Shown here piece by piece: positions 42,914-51,694 of a stretch of DNA of 64,000 nt. Each line of letters starts with the position of its first letter. Position 1 is the stretch's first letter. Below the pieces are notes generated by a model. That model saw only the letters and a list, made by a program, of their open reading frames with translations, was not told the origin of the DNA and searched no databases. The stretch covers positions 186,001 to 250,000 of the forward strand of contig JAHBBC010000010.1 in NCBI GenBank assembly GCA_019915015.1, given 5' to 3'. The translations under genes were made by a program, and so were the position numbers. The DNA is from Auriscalpium vulgare (lineage: Eukaryota > Basidiomycota > Agaricomycetes > Russulales > Auriscalpiaceae).

Positions 42914-45900
42914 TTGGACGACCAGGCGGAAGTGGCGCTCGTCCTCGAGTTCACGGGCGATGCCGCCGATCCTATTTCCGTGGAAGCCGTGGTCCCCTTC
43001 GACTCCTCTAGTTCGCCGGAAGAGTTACGAGCAACCTATCTATCATTTTGCGATCTCCCAGAATCTACCCCTCCCATATTTAATCGGCCGACAGACGCGA
43101 CTTTGGACGCTCCGTCGGCGCCCGTCTTCTTTCTCGCCCCAGCCGGGGTGCCCTCGTTCGCGGGCGAACAGGAATTTCGCGACTGTAAGTCGTTGCCTAG
43201 CAGCGCGCGGGCACGCGCGGTTTTCGCAGCGACCAAGAAAAAGTATAAGCCCGCCCACCTAAAAGTGAAGCCAGTACTAGCCGACTTGCCTGGGCAGTTC
43301 AGAATCATACGCGACATACGAGGCGACCCGCTAGCGACACTACCCAAGTTACCGACGAAGCCCCCCGACTTCCGGCCGACGGGGCGTTACACCGAGGAGC
43401 GCCGCGACCAATTCGACGTAGTTCACGAGGGGGACTTCTTGTGGAAGGAGGAACGCAAGCTGATGCACCATTTTATGTGCGAGCACAACGGTGCGTTCGC
43501 GTGGGACGACAGCGAGCGAGGCCACTTCCGCGAAGATTTCTTTCCGCCGGTCACGATACCCGTCGTACCGCACACGCCATGGGTACAACGCAACATACCG
43601 ATCCCGCCGGGAATCTACGACCAAGTCATGGAACAAATCAGTCGGAAGTTGGCCGCGAACGTCTACGAACCATCCAATTCGTCGTATAGGTCGCGGTGGT
43701 TCTGCGTGGTCAAAAAGGATGGAACGAGCCTGCGCATAGTGCACAGCCTGGAGCCGTTAAACGCCGTCACGATAGCTCATTCCGGTGTGCCCCCGTTTAC
43801 CGACCAACTGGCCGAGCAATTCGCGGGTCGGGCTTGCGGCGCGATGCTGGATCTGTACGTCGGATACGACGAGCGAGCGTTGGACCCAGCGTCGCGCGAC
43901 CTCACTACGTTCCAGACCCCTTACGGCGCGCTGCGGTTGGTAACACTACCGATGGGCTGGACGAATTCAGTGCCTATCTTCCACGACGACGTCACACATA
44001 TCCTGAGGCCGGAAATTCCCCACGTCACGATACCGTTTATTGATGACGTACCGGTCAAGGGCCCCGCGAGCGAATACAAGGACGACCAGGGGAAGTACGA
44101 GACAATCGCTGACAACGAGGGCATCCGCCGATTTGTCTGGGAACACTTTCAGAATCTCAACCGCGTCGTACAGCGCATGGGTTATTCGGGCGGGACGTTT
44201 TCGGGTTGGAAGACTATTTTGTGCGCGCCCGAAATTGTCGTGGTCGGACACCGCTGCACGAGGGACGGGCGGATCCCCGACGAACAACGGGTGGCTAAGA
44301 TTGTGAATTGGGGGCCATGTCAAGACCTGTCTGATGTACGGGCGTTCCTCGGGACGGTCGGGGTGCTGAGGATCTTCATCCACCATTTCGCACATCGCGC
44401 GCATGCGCTCACGCACCTTACAAGGAAAGATGTGCCGTTCGAATTCGGAGCGGAACAGTTAGCAGCTATGGAAGATCTCAAAAGCGCGTTGCTGGAGTCG
44501 CCAGCTCTGAAACCGATCGACTATCAGTCGGGCGAACCGGTTATCCTCGCGGTCGATACGTCTCCTATTGCGGTCGGGTTCTTGCTGTGCCAGGCTGACG
44601 CCGACGATCCGAAGAGTCGCAAGAAGCGTCGGTACGCACGGTTTGGGTCCATCGCGTTGAACGATCGCGAGGCGCGTTTTTCGCAACCAAAGTTAGAATT
44701 ATACGGCCTGTTTCGGGCGCTCCGCGCGCTGAAGATATATCTCATCGGAGTGCGGAACATGGTCGTGGAAGTCGACGCACGCTACATTAAGGGCATGCTC
44801 GACAACCCCGATATTGAACCCTCAGCCAGCATGAATCGGTGGATTATTGCCATTCTAATGTTCCATTTCGTCCTCGTTCACGTGCCCGGCCTATTTCATG
44901 GACCTGACGGGATGTCACGACGAAGGCGCCAACCGGGCGACGTACCAGAAAACGAGCACGACGGGTTCGAGGACTGGGTCGACGCCATGTATGGATTTAT
45001 TCACCTCGTAAACGCATACGTACCGCGCAGTACAAGGCCACGGTCGGGGGATCCGCGCGACCACCCAAGGGCCGCGATCGCGACGTTCGTTACCCAGGCC
45101 GCCCCGACAGAGTTGTCTTACGACGCCGTCGACCGCGACATCAAGGCGCAGCAAGCCGACGAACGAATCGTGCGAGTACGGGAATGGCACAACACGCTCC
45201 AGCGGCCGGAAGGCCTAGCAGACCAAGAGTATGCGACGTTCCTGCGGTACTGCACCGAGTTCTTCCTCGACGGCACGAGTCTCTTTCGCAAGGAGCCCCA
45301 GGGGCGACACCAACTCGTACTGCCCCCGGAACGCCGCATAGGAGCCCTGAAGGCGTGCCACGACGACGTCGGCCATCGCGGCGCGTACCCGACGAAGATG
45401 TTTCTCCTCGAACGCTTTTGGTGGCCCTACATGGACCGCGACGTCGCGTGGTTTGTGCGATCGTGCCACATCTGCCAGGTGCGGCAGGTGAAGCACGTGC
45501 TGATCCCCCCAACGGTCGCGACGCCGGCGCCGCTGTTTGCCAAGATGTACGCTGATACCATGCACATGCCGGCTTCACGGGGCTTTAAATACATCGTACA
45601 AGGAAGGTGCTCGGTCTCGCACTTCCCAGAATGGCGTATGCTGCGACAGGAAAACGCGAAGTCGCTCGCACGATGGATATTCGAGGACGTACTCTGTCGC
45701 TGGGGAGCGCTCCGGGAAATTGTAACGGATAACGGAACGCCGTACCTGGCAGCGATGAAGCATCTCGAAGAAGATTACGGCGTGCACCACATCCGCATCT
45801 CCGGTTATAACTCGAGATCCAACGGAATCGTAGAGCGATCACATTTCGACGTCCGACAGGCCTTGTACAAAGCCGCCGACGGTGACGCGAGCAAGTGGGC

Positions 45901-46573
45901 CGCGGTCGCACACTCGGTATTCTGGGCGGACAGGATCACGACGCGCAGGCGTATGGGCTGCTCCCCCTACTTCGCGGCGACCGGCACGCAGGCGTTGATG
46001 CCCCTCGATATCGTCGAAGCGACGTACCTCCTACCACCGCCCGACTCAATACTGTCGACCACGGATTTAATCGCGCGACGCGCTGTCGCACTACAGAAGC
46101 GCCGCACCCAGCTCCGCACACTCCACTCGAAGGTGTTCGACAAGCGGCGGCACGATGCTCTAATTTTCGAGCGCGACCACGAAGTGTCGATCAAGAATTA
46201 CGGCTTCCAACGAGGGGACCTCGTCCTGGTGCGCTTCACGCAGTTCGAGAAATCGCTCGACCGCAAGATGCTGCCCCGTTACGACGGTCCGTTCATCGTA
46301 ATCGGACGGCGACGCGGCGGGCCGTACGTCCTGTGCGACATGCACGGGGCGGTCTTTGACAGGCCCACAGCGGAGTTTCGCGTCGTTCCGTACTTCGCGC
46401 GACCGCACATCACGCTACCTCCGCTGCCGGAGTTCATTGACATACCCGCCAGGCGACTAAACGAACTCCTCGGGCAGCCTGACGTCGACGCCCAAGCACA
46501 GGAATCACGCAGCATCGACAGCGACGCATCGGACACCGCGAGCAACAGCGCAGAAGACGGCAGTGTCACCTGA
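42914..46573 (+). CDS. pol: Pol of gypsy element B (RT, RNase H, integrase), 1,219 aa
   Basis: Expressed by -1 frameshift from gag; the frame is open from before 42890, so no start codon is needed. RT: WFCVVKKDGTSLRIVHSLEP, FQTPYGALRLVTLPMGWTNS and the catalytic FIDD (about residue 375). RNase H: PVILAVDTSPIAVGFLL. Integrase: zinc motif HDDVGHRGAYPTKM...CHICQ (about 816-855), then catalytic D in YADTMHM, D in VTDNGTPY and E in VERSHFD. A GPF/VIG-type C-terminal segment follows (RYDGPFIVIGRRRGG). No chromodomain is visible. The ORF is intact, so this copy may be active or recently so. Confidence 0.9.
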   Translation: MDDQAEVALVLEFTGDAADPISVEAVVPFDSSSSPEELRATYLSFCDLPESTPPIFNRPTDATLDAPSAPVFFLAPAGVPSFAGEQEFRDCKSLPSSARARAVFAATKKKYKPAHLKVKPVLADLPGQFRIIRDIRGDPLATLPKLPTKPPDFRPTGRYTEERRDQFDVVHEGDFLWKEERKLMHHFMCEHNGAFAWDDSERGHFREDFFPPVTIPVVPHTPWVQRNIPIPPGIYDQVMEQISRKLAANVYEPSNSSYRSRWFCVVKKDGTSLRIVHSLEPLNAVTIAHSGVPPFTDQLAEQFAGRACGAMLDLYVGYDERALDPASRDLTTFQTPYGALRLVTLPMGWTNSVPIFHDDVTHILRPEIPHVTIPFIDDVPVKGPASEYKDDQGKYETIADNEGIRRFVWEHFQNLNRVVQRMGYSGGTFSGWKTILCAPEIVVVGHRCTRDGRIPDEQRVAKIVNWGPCQDLSDVRAFLGTVGVLRIFIHHFAHRAHALTHLTRKDVPFEFGAEQLAAMEDLKSALLESPALKPIDYQSGEPVILAVDTSPIAVGFLLCQADADDPKSRKKRRYARFGSIALNDREARFSQPKLELYGLFRALRALKIYLIGVRNMVVEVDARYIKGMLDNPDIEPSASMNRWIIAILMFHFVLVHVPGLFHGPDGMSRRRRQPGDVPENEHDGFEDWVDAMYGFIHLVNAYVPRSTRPRSGDPRDHPRAAIATFVTQAAPTELSYDAVDRDIKAQQADERIVRVREWHNTLQRPEGLADQEYATFLRYCTEFFLDGTSLFRKEPQGRHQLVLPPERRIGALKACHDDVGHRGAYPTKMFLLERFWWPYMDRDVAWFVRSCHICQVRQVKHVLIPPTVATPAPLFAKMYADTMHMPASRGFKYIVQGRCSVSHFPEWRMLRQENAKSLARWIFEDVLCRWGALREIVTDNGTPYLAAMKHLEEDYGVHHIRISGYNSRSNGIVERSHFDVRQALYKAADGDASKWAAVAHSVFWADRITTRRRMGCSPYFAATGTQALMPLDIVEATYLLPPPDSILSTTDLIARRAVALQKRRTQLRTLHSKVFDKRRHDALIFERDHEVSIKNYGFQRGDLVLVRFTQFEKSLDRKMLPRYDGPFIVIGRRRGGPYVLCDMHGAVFDRPTAEFRVVPYFARPHITLPPLPEFIDIPARRLNELLGQPDVDAQAQESRSIDSDASDTASNSAEDGSVT

Positions 46574-46611
46574 CAGGCCCTGTACCGCTGCTGGGGTCAG
46601 CAGTCTCAGTC

Positions 46612-46623
46612 GGGGGGAGGATG
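46612..46623 (+). promoter_or_regulatory. Polypurine tract-like sequence 1
   Basis: GGGGGGAGGATG preceded by TCAGTC, 39 bp after the pol stop. This is the place of a plus-strand primer before a 3' LTR, but the following bases (TGCGACGAGACG) do not match the 5' LTR of element B. Confidence 0.45.
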
Positions 46624-46893
46624 CGACGAGACGAGACTAGGAGGCACGCTAAGGAGATACACCACGGACAGTACATTGACCCTACTGATTTAACTTATTT
46701 TTCTTCCTCCTTTGTGGTGGGGGAGCACTAAAATTCTATTTTTACGAGCACATGCAGGTGGACAGCACACGAGAATCAAGAAAGGTAGCAGAGGTACGCT
46801 ACGCAAGAAAAGGGAAAAGAAAACACGTCGAGCGGCCGGGTATCGTACAACTATAGAAGGGGAAAAGGACAGGGAAGGTCGGGAAAACGTACA

Positions 46894-49091
46894 CTACTCG
46901 TCGACGTCCATGGCGACGGCCTCCGCGGAGGCAGCACCCTCCTCAGCAGCCGCCTCGCTGCTCTCCTCGTCCGTCGCGACTTCCCCGCCCTCGGCCACAG
47001 CGACGCCCGCGTCTTCTTCTTCCTCCTCATCCTCCGCATCGGCAGCACCGTCCGACGGTCGGTCGACCTCGTCGGGACCGTCGCTCTTGGCTGCGACTAC
47101 GTCGTCCTCCTCGCTGCTCTCCTCGTCCGTCGCGACTTCCCCGCCCTCGGCCACAACGACGCCCGCGTCTTCTTCTTCCTCCTCGTCCGTCGCAACTTCC
47201 CCGCCCTCGTCACCATGGTCGGCCGCAGCGTCCGACGAACCCGCGACGGGAGCCGGGCTGGCACAACCCGAAGCGTGGTCGTCCTCCTCCTCGTCGGGAC
47301 TCGGCGGCTGGTCGGGGACGGCGAGCTCGTCTTCGTCCTCGTCGGAGTCGGCGGGATCGCCCGGCGTCGAGGCGGCGACGGAACTCGGCGGGATGGTGGC
47401 AATGGCCGGCGAGTCGGGAGCGTGGGCAGCGCTAGGCCCGGCGATGGGGGAACCAGGCGGCGAGGGAGAGGGAGCGGCGTCGGAGCCGGGGACCTCGGAC
47501 GTGTCCCGCGCCCCGTACCGATGAGTCAACTGCGCCCAGCGAAGGAGGAGGCGGTCGTGGCGGTGCGGCCAGGTGAGGAGGACGGTCCGACTGGCATCGA
47601 GCTCCGCCTGGACGAGGGCGATGGACTCGGCACCCTCGGGGAAGCGGTCGGCAGCCGGGAGCGACTCGAACCGACCGACATCCGCGTCCACAGACGACAA
47701 GACCTCGGCCAGGAGCTCGCGGGCGCGGCGCGGGGGATCTGTGAAAGGGGACCAGAGTCGTCAGAAAGGGGACCGGCGAGAGACGGGGGAGCACCCACCC
47801 ATGGAGTCGGCGGACGCGAGCAGGTCCTCCAGCAGGCGGGCGGTGGACGACATCGCGGCGGCACGAGGTGCCGAGCGAGACCGCGGGGCACGAGAAGCAG
47901 CCCGCGAGCGGCCAGAACGCCCGCGGTTGGAGCGGGGAGGGGGAGCGAGCGGTCGCGTACCGTCCGCGAGCACGGCGCCGGAGCAGGATTTTCGCTGCGC
48001 GCGGCAGCGGATGCACTTCGAGGGTCGGTGCGGCTTGAACTCGCACCGCTTGGGCCCTTGCTTGAAGTTCGTGGCACAGCGGGTGCACCGGGTGGCAGTC
48101 TGCGAAACGAGGGGCGTGAGCCAGCCTGAGAGCGGGTACAGCGGAAGGATGGCGCGACTTACCTTGAGGCGCTCGCCGGCGTAGCGCTCAGTGTTTGTGG
48201 GGCGGCGGTCCGACTTGTGGAACATCGCATCGCCGTCCTCGTCGACCGCCTCCGACAGCGAGTCGTCGAGGCCGACAGGAGGCGACGGCGACGAGGCGCT
48301 ACGGCGGGAGAGGGCGGGCGCGACGGAGGCGGGGGTCAGACGGCCCCTTTTGGTGGGGCGACCACGGGCGGAGCGGGGGCGAGGCGGCGAACGGGGAGAC
48401 GATGTAGGCGCGGGCGAGCGCGACGCGCGGCGCTTCCCCGCGACCTTGGCAGACACCGAAGCGGTCGACACATCGGTGCGCGCAGCGTGGCGCTCACCCC
48501 GAGCAGAACGAGGGGACGCAGGGGGTACAGCGCGCGGCAGCACAACCTCGACACGGTTGGCGGGCACGCGGCGAGCCTGTGAGCGCAGCCGGGGGCGTGT
48601 TAGCGGCGATACAGGCAAGACGGGAAGCTGACGCACCTTGGGGCGACCGGTACGAACTGGGCAAGTCTCCGCCTCCACGTCCCCTCCAGCGACGACAGCG
48701 GGCGGCAGAGTAGCGGCGGGTCGGGTAGGCGGCGGGGCGGACGCGGGGGCGTCGACGGCGTCCTCGTCCTCCTCCTCGTCGTCGAGGGCCTGGTGCGGCG
48801 GACGGACGGCCTCCTCGAGGGCGTAGAAGCGCGCCCGCGCCGCGGCCGAGAACGTAACGCCGCGATCACGAGCGTCGTGGTAGGTGCGCTGAGCGGCGAC
48901 AGACAACGAAGAGTTAGCGGGGTTGGCAAGGACTGTGAGAGCGGGCGCACCATGAACTGGCGGACTTGGGGCCGCAACAGAGCGAGCTGAGGCTCGGCGG
49001 TGGCGTCGCGAGCCATGCCCGCCAGCAAGGCGTGCTGGGCGTCCAGCAGCGCGCGGGTGGCAGCGGTGTCGGCGGCGGATGCGGCGTCCAT
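46894..49091 (-). CDS. Spliced 670-aa Cys-cluster protein, convergent to pol
   Basis: Exons 49091-48951, 48888-48163, 48099-47799 and 47738-46894 sum to 2,013 open nt. Start MDAASAADTAATRALLDAQH. The middle is a very basic Ser/Arg/Pro region (KRRASRSPAPTSSPRSPPRP), then a cysteine cluster CTRCATNFKQGPKRCEF...CIRCRAQRKSC that could bind zinc. The C-terminal half has AELDASRTVLLTWPHRHDRL and a long Glu/Asp-rich tail with a duplicated EGGEVATDEE unit, ending in VDE. Function unknown; Cys-cluster proteins of this kind are frequent near basidiomycete gypsy elements (family memory). It may be an antisense accessory gene of element B. Confidence 0.7.
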
Positions 49092-49580
49092 GGGGAAAGG
49101 AATCGGGGTGTCGAGGGAGGGAGCGAGTGAGAGGGGAAGGAGGGAAGAAGGGCGACGGCGACTTCGCCACAGGCGCACGAACAATGGCGCGTGCGTGGGA
49201 GCGACCGGCCGCGTGGCCCGGCCAGAGCGCTGGTTTTACCTCCGAGCGCCCACGACGCCGGGTCGATCCGCGATCTGATCAGCGATCGTTGATTTGATCC
49301 CGCGACAGGCCCCGGACCGGTGCGGGACGCCACGCGCGGCTCCGACGCCGCGTGGCGGGCACGTGTTGCTGGCGCGAGCGAAATCGCACAAGTCGTTGGC
49401 GCCCGCCCCTCCCACGGGGCGCGACCACGGTACACTGGCGTCGCACAAGCGGGTAACGCGTCGCAAGTTCAATACTCGTATTGGGAGGCATTCAACGACG
49501 TACATGCGGGCACAAGGCACTACACTAACGCGGGCTCTTTCTTTCCCTTTATCTCCCGACGCTCCGACAGTGCGACGACG
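49092..49580. other. Intergenic, no gene seen
   Basis: Between the start of the 670-aa gene and the end of the next minus-strand gene. It holds GATC-rich words (GATCTGATCAGCGATCG near 49272) and no frame with coding character. Confidence 0.4.
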
Positions 49581-50762
49581 CTACAGCGTGGCAGGATCGT
49601 CACGCGGGATACGCCCCTGCTGATTGAGGCGCCCCCGAGTCGCACCCCCGCCTCGACGACCACGGTGCGCGTTTTGCCAACCCATCGGGACTGCGCGGAA
49701 CGTCACGACCTCGTCCAAGAACATCGTCGGGTCGCTGTGGACGTCGGCCAATAACTCGGTGGGGAGGTTCGACGCGAGGATAGCGCTCTCAATGGCGGTG
49801 CGCGCATGAAGACTGTCGATAGTGGTGGACCACTGCAAGGCGTCGCGCAGATACGCGGCAGCGGCGGCCTCCAAGAACCCATCCGCAGAGTCAAAGGCGT
49901 CGGCATACGGACCCCAGCGACCACGCGCGCGGCGGTCGTCGGGTCGCGCAAGTTGCGCGACGGTGCCGTAGATCGACGCCAAGGTCGCCACGGTCTCGGT
50001 GGTGTGGGTAATGAGCGTATCGGACAGAGGGTGCGCGAGGGTACGCAGGAGGTCGGGGAGGGATATGCCGGTGGTCGAGTAGGAGAGGCGATGGACCTCG
50101 GACAGGAGGGCCTCTTCCCCGCCGTTCAGGCGCTGAAGAGCCGAAGCGCAAGCATTCATGCCGGCAATGAACTCCGCGTGGACTGTCGCGTCGATGCCCG
50201 CTCCGCGACCGGTGGGATGAGCGGCCAAGCAGAGCTCACCAAGGCTGCGACGGTACTGGGGAACGGACGTGCGGCCCGACTCAAATGCGGCCCACAGGGC
50301 GCCCTCGCAGAGGCGCGAGAGCTGGCGAGAGTGGTCGCGATTGTTCGGGAAGGTGAATCCAGCGATCGGGCGAACCGAAAATGTCGGGTCGAGAGGAGCG
50401 GACGTCGGAGGCGCGAGGTCGCTGATGAGGTTACCACCCCATTCAGCAAACGCGGCGCGCGACTCGGGGGACACAGTGAACAGCGTCTCGAAGACGGGGC
50501 TGACAATTGCCTGGACAAGACGAAGGACGGATGGCTTCGCAGTGTTATACACTTCATTCTGGATAAGCGCGACACGGACGTGAGCGGGGATCGCAACGAC
50601 AGCGCGAGGACTTACGTAGAGCGTAGCAACCTTGCGACCCCACTCCTCCCGAGCCAGAACCAGGGTCTCGACGGGAGCGGTCTCCAGGTCAATCGCGGGC
50701 GGAGTGAGGAGTAGCCCGACAAGGGCGAAAGCACGCGCCTCAAGGGTGAAACTGGACGACAT
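49581..50762 (-). CDS. Helical protein of unknown function, about 374-393 aa
   Basis: ATG at 50762 (MSSSFTLEARAFALVGLLLT). A stretch of 57 bp beginning GTAAGT after VATLY and ending TCCAG before NEVYNTAKPS is a probable intron that happens to be in frame without stops, so both 374 and 393 aa are possible. It is Ala/Leu-rich and helical (SRLCEGALWAAFESG, RLSYSTTGISLPDLLRTL) with a basic Gly/Arg tail (HRGRRGGGATRGRLN). No known fold. The Arg/Gly tail would suit nucleic-acid binding. It is co-oriented with the 670-aa gene and may belong with it to element B. Confidence 0.6.
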   Translation of the reverse strand: MSSSFTLEARAFALVGLLLTPPAIDLETAPVETLVLAREEWGRKVATLYVSPRAVVAIPAHVRVALIQNEVYNTAKPSVLRLVQAIVSPVFETLFTVSPESRAAFAEWGGNLISDLAPPTSAPLDPTFSVRPIAGFTFPNNRDHSRQLSRLCEGALWAAFESGRTSVPQYRRSLGELCLAAHPTGRGAGIDATVHAEFIAGMNACASALQRLNGGEEALLSEVHRLSYSTTGISLPDLLRTLAHPLSDTLITHTTETVATLASIYGTVAQLARPDDRRARGRWGPYADAFDSADGFLEAAAAAYLRDALQWSTTIDSLHARTAIESAILASNLPTELLADVHSDPTMFLDEVVTFRAVPMGWQNAHRGRRGGGATRGRLNQQGRIPRDDPATL

Positions 50763-50887
50763 GGTCGGAGGCTGGGTCGCACGCACCGACCGCACTCGTT
50801 ATGTAGGCCGTCGGAAACCCGCCGCGACCCGATATGCCGGGGTTTGGCCGGAGAATTTGCGTCTGAGGACAGGCGCAGATTTCAGTT

Positions 50888-50899
50888 GGGGGGAGGATG
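50888..50899 (+). promoter_or_regulatory. Polypurine tract-like sequence 2
   Basis: GGGGGGAGGATG preceded by TCAGTT, an 18-bp match with one difference to the tract at 46606-46623, 4.3 kb away. It could be the true 3' plus-strand primer of element B, but the next 180 bp do not resemble the 5' LTR. Confidence 0.45.
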
Positions 50900-51081
50900 G
50901 CCAGTCACGAGCGACGAGGAGAAAGATAGGGATTTTCTCGGCGACGGGTGACCAGCCTGCGCAGGGTGCACGAGGAACAAGTAGCCAGAAGGGAGCGGGA
51001 CAAGACAAAGTCAGAGCCGACCACGCGCAACCGAATCCGCGATCCATCAGAACACGGTCGGAGACCGCGCGACGCTATGAG

Positions 51082-51694
51082 TGAGACGCCTCTGATAGGT
51101 GAGTCTCGAGATTCGGGCGTAGGACGGGCGAGAGACGAGCCCAGGGAGGAACCAAAGGTGTGTTGTCCTGTCGGTACGGGGCTTCCCCGTGTTGACAGAC
51201 CTCCTCCGTAGCACGGAAGGAGTGGAGGGCGAGGAGATGTGATCACGCCCGTAGGCGCAAGGCCCGAGCGGGAGCTCAGTCGTTAGGAGGCTTCCTCCTG
51301 GTGACTGGCTCGAGAGAGAGAAGGGCGAGGCGCCGACGGCCCAAGTGCGTCGCGCGTGTGTGGTTCTGTGGGCGCGCTGTTGGCGCTCGAGAAGCCTCAC
51401 GCGCTCGTGACTCGTCGCGTCGTCGCGTCGTCGATTCTCGTAGTCGACTGGCAACTACTTTGCTTGAGGGAGACTTGAAGAGAATTGAGGAGGGCGAAGA
51501 GACGAGAAAAAGAGAAGGAAAAAGAAACACGTTGTATTGATGATGCACGATGCTGTCAGTACACGACTTATATACTTACAGACATCTTGAAACTCCGACT
51601 AATCTAATCTATTGTACAGTAATCTAATAGCGTCCTGCGTCGAGACTGATGACCTTCTGCCCGCGTTACCTCCGGGCCTCTTTCTCCCGTCACA
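51082..51694 (-). repeat. 3' LTR of element C
   Basis: On the plus strand TGAGACGCCTCTG...CCCGTCACA. Same length and sequence as 62998-63610 as far as compared. Confidence 0.93.

Noticed and set aside
46606..46640. 3' LTR of element B starting at the first purine tract
   Set aside because: The following sequence does not occur in the 5' LTR (38816-39673), so an LTR cannot be claimed here.
46912..47524. Plus-strand Ser-rich ORF
   Set aside because: It is the antisense of the Glu/Asp-rich tail of the 670-aa minus-strand gene; the real splice sites and stop lie on the minus strand.
51276..51548. Short ORFs of 79-135 codons within the LTRs of element C
   Set aside because: They occur identically in both LTRs on both strands, have no motif and mostly lack proper starts; they are by-products of GC-rich LTR sequence.
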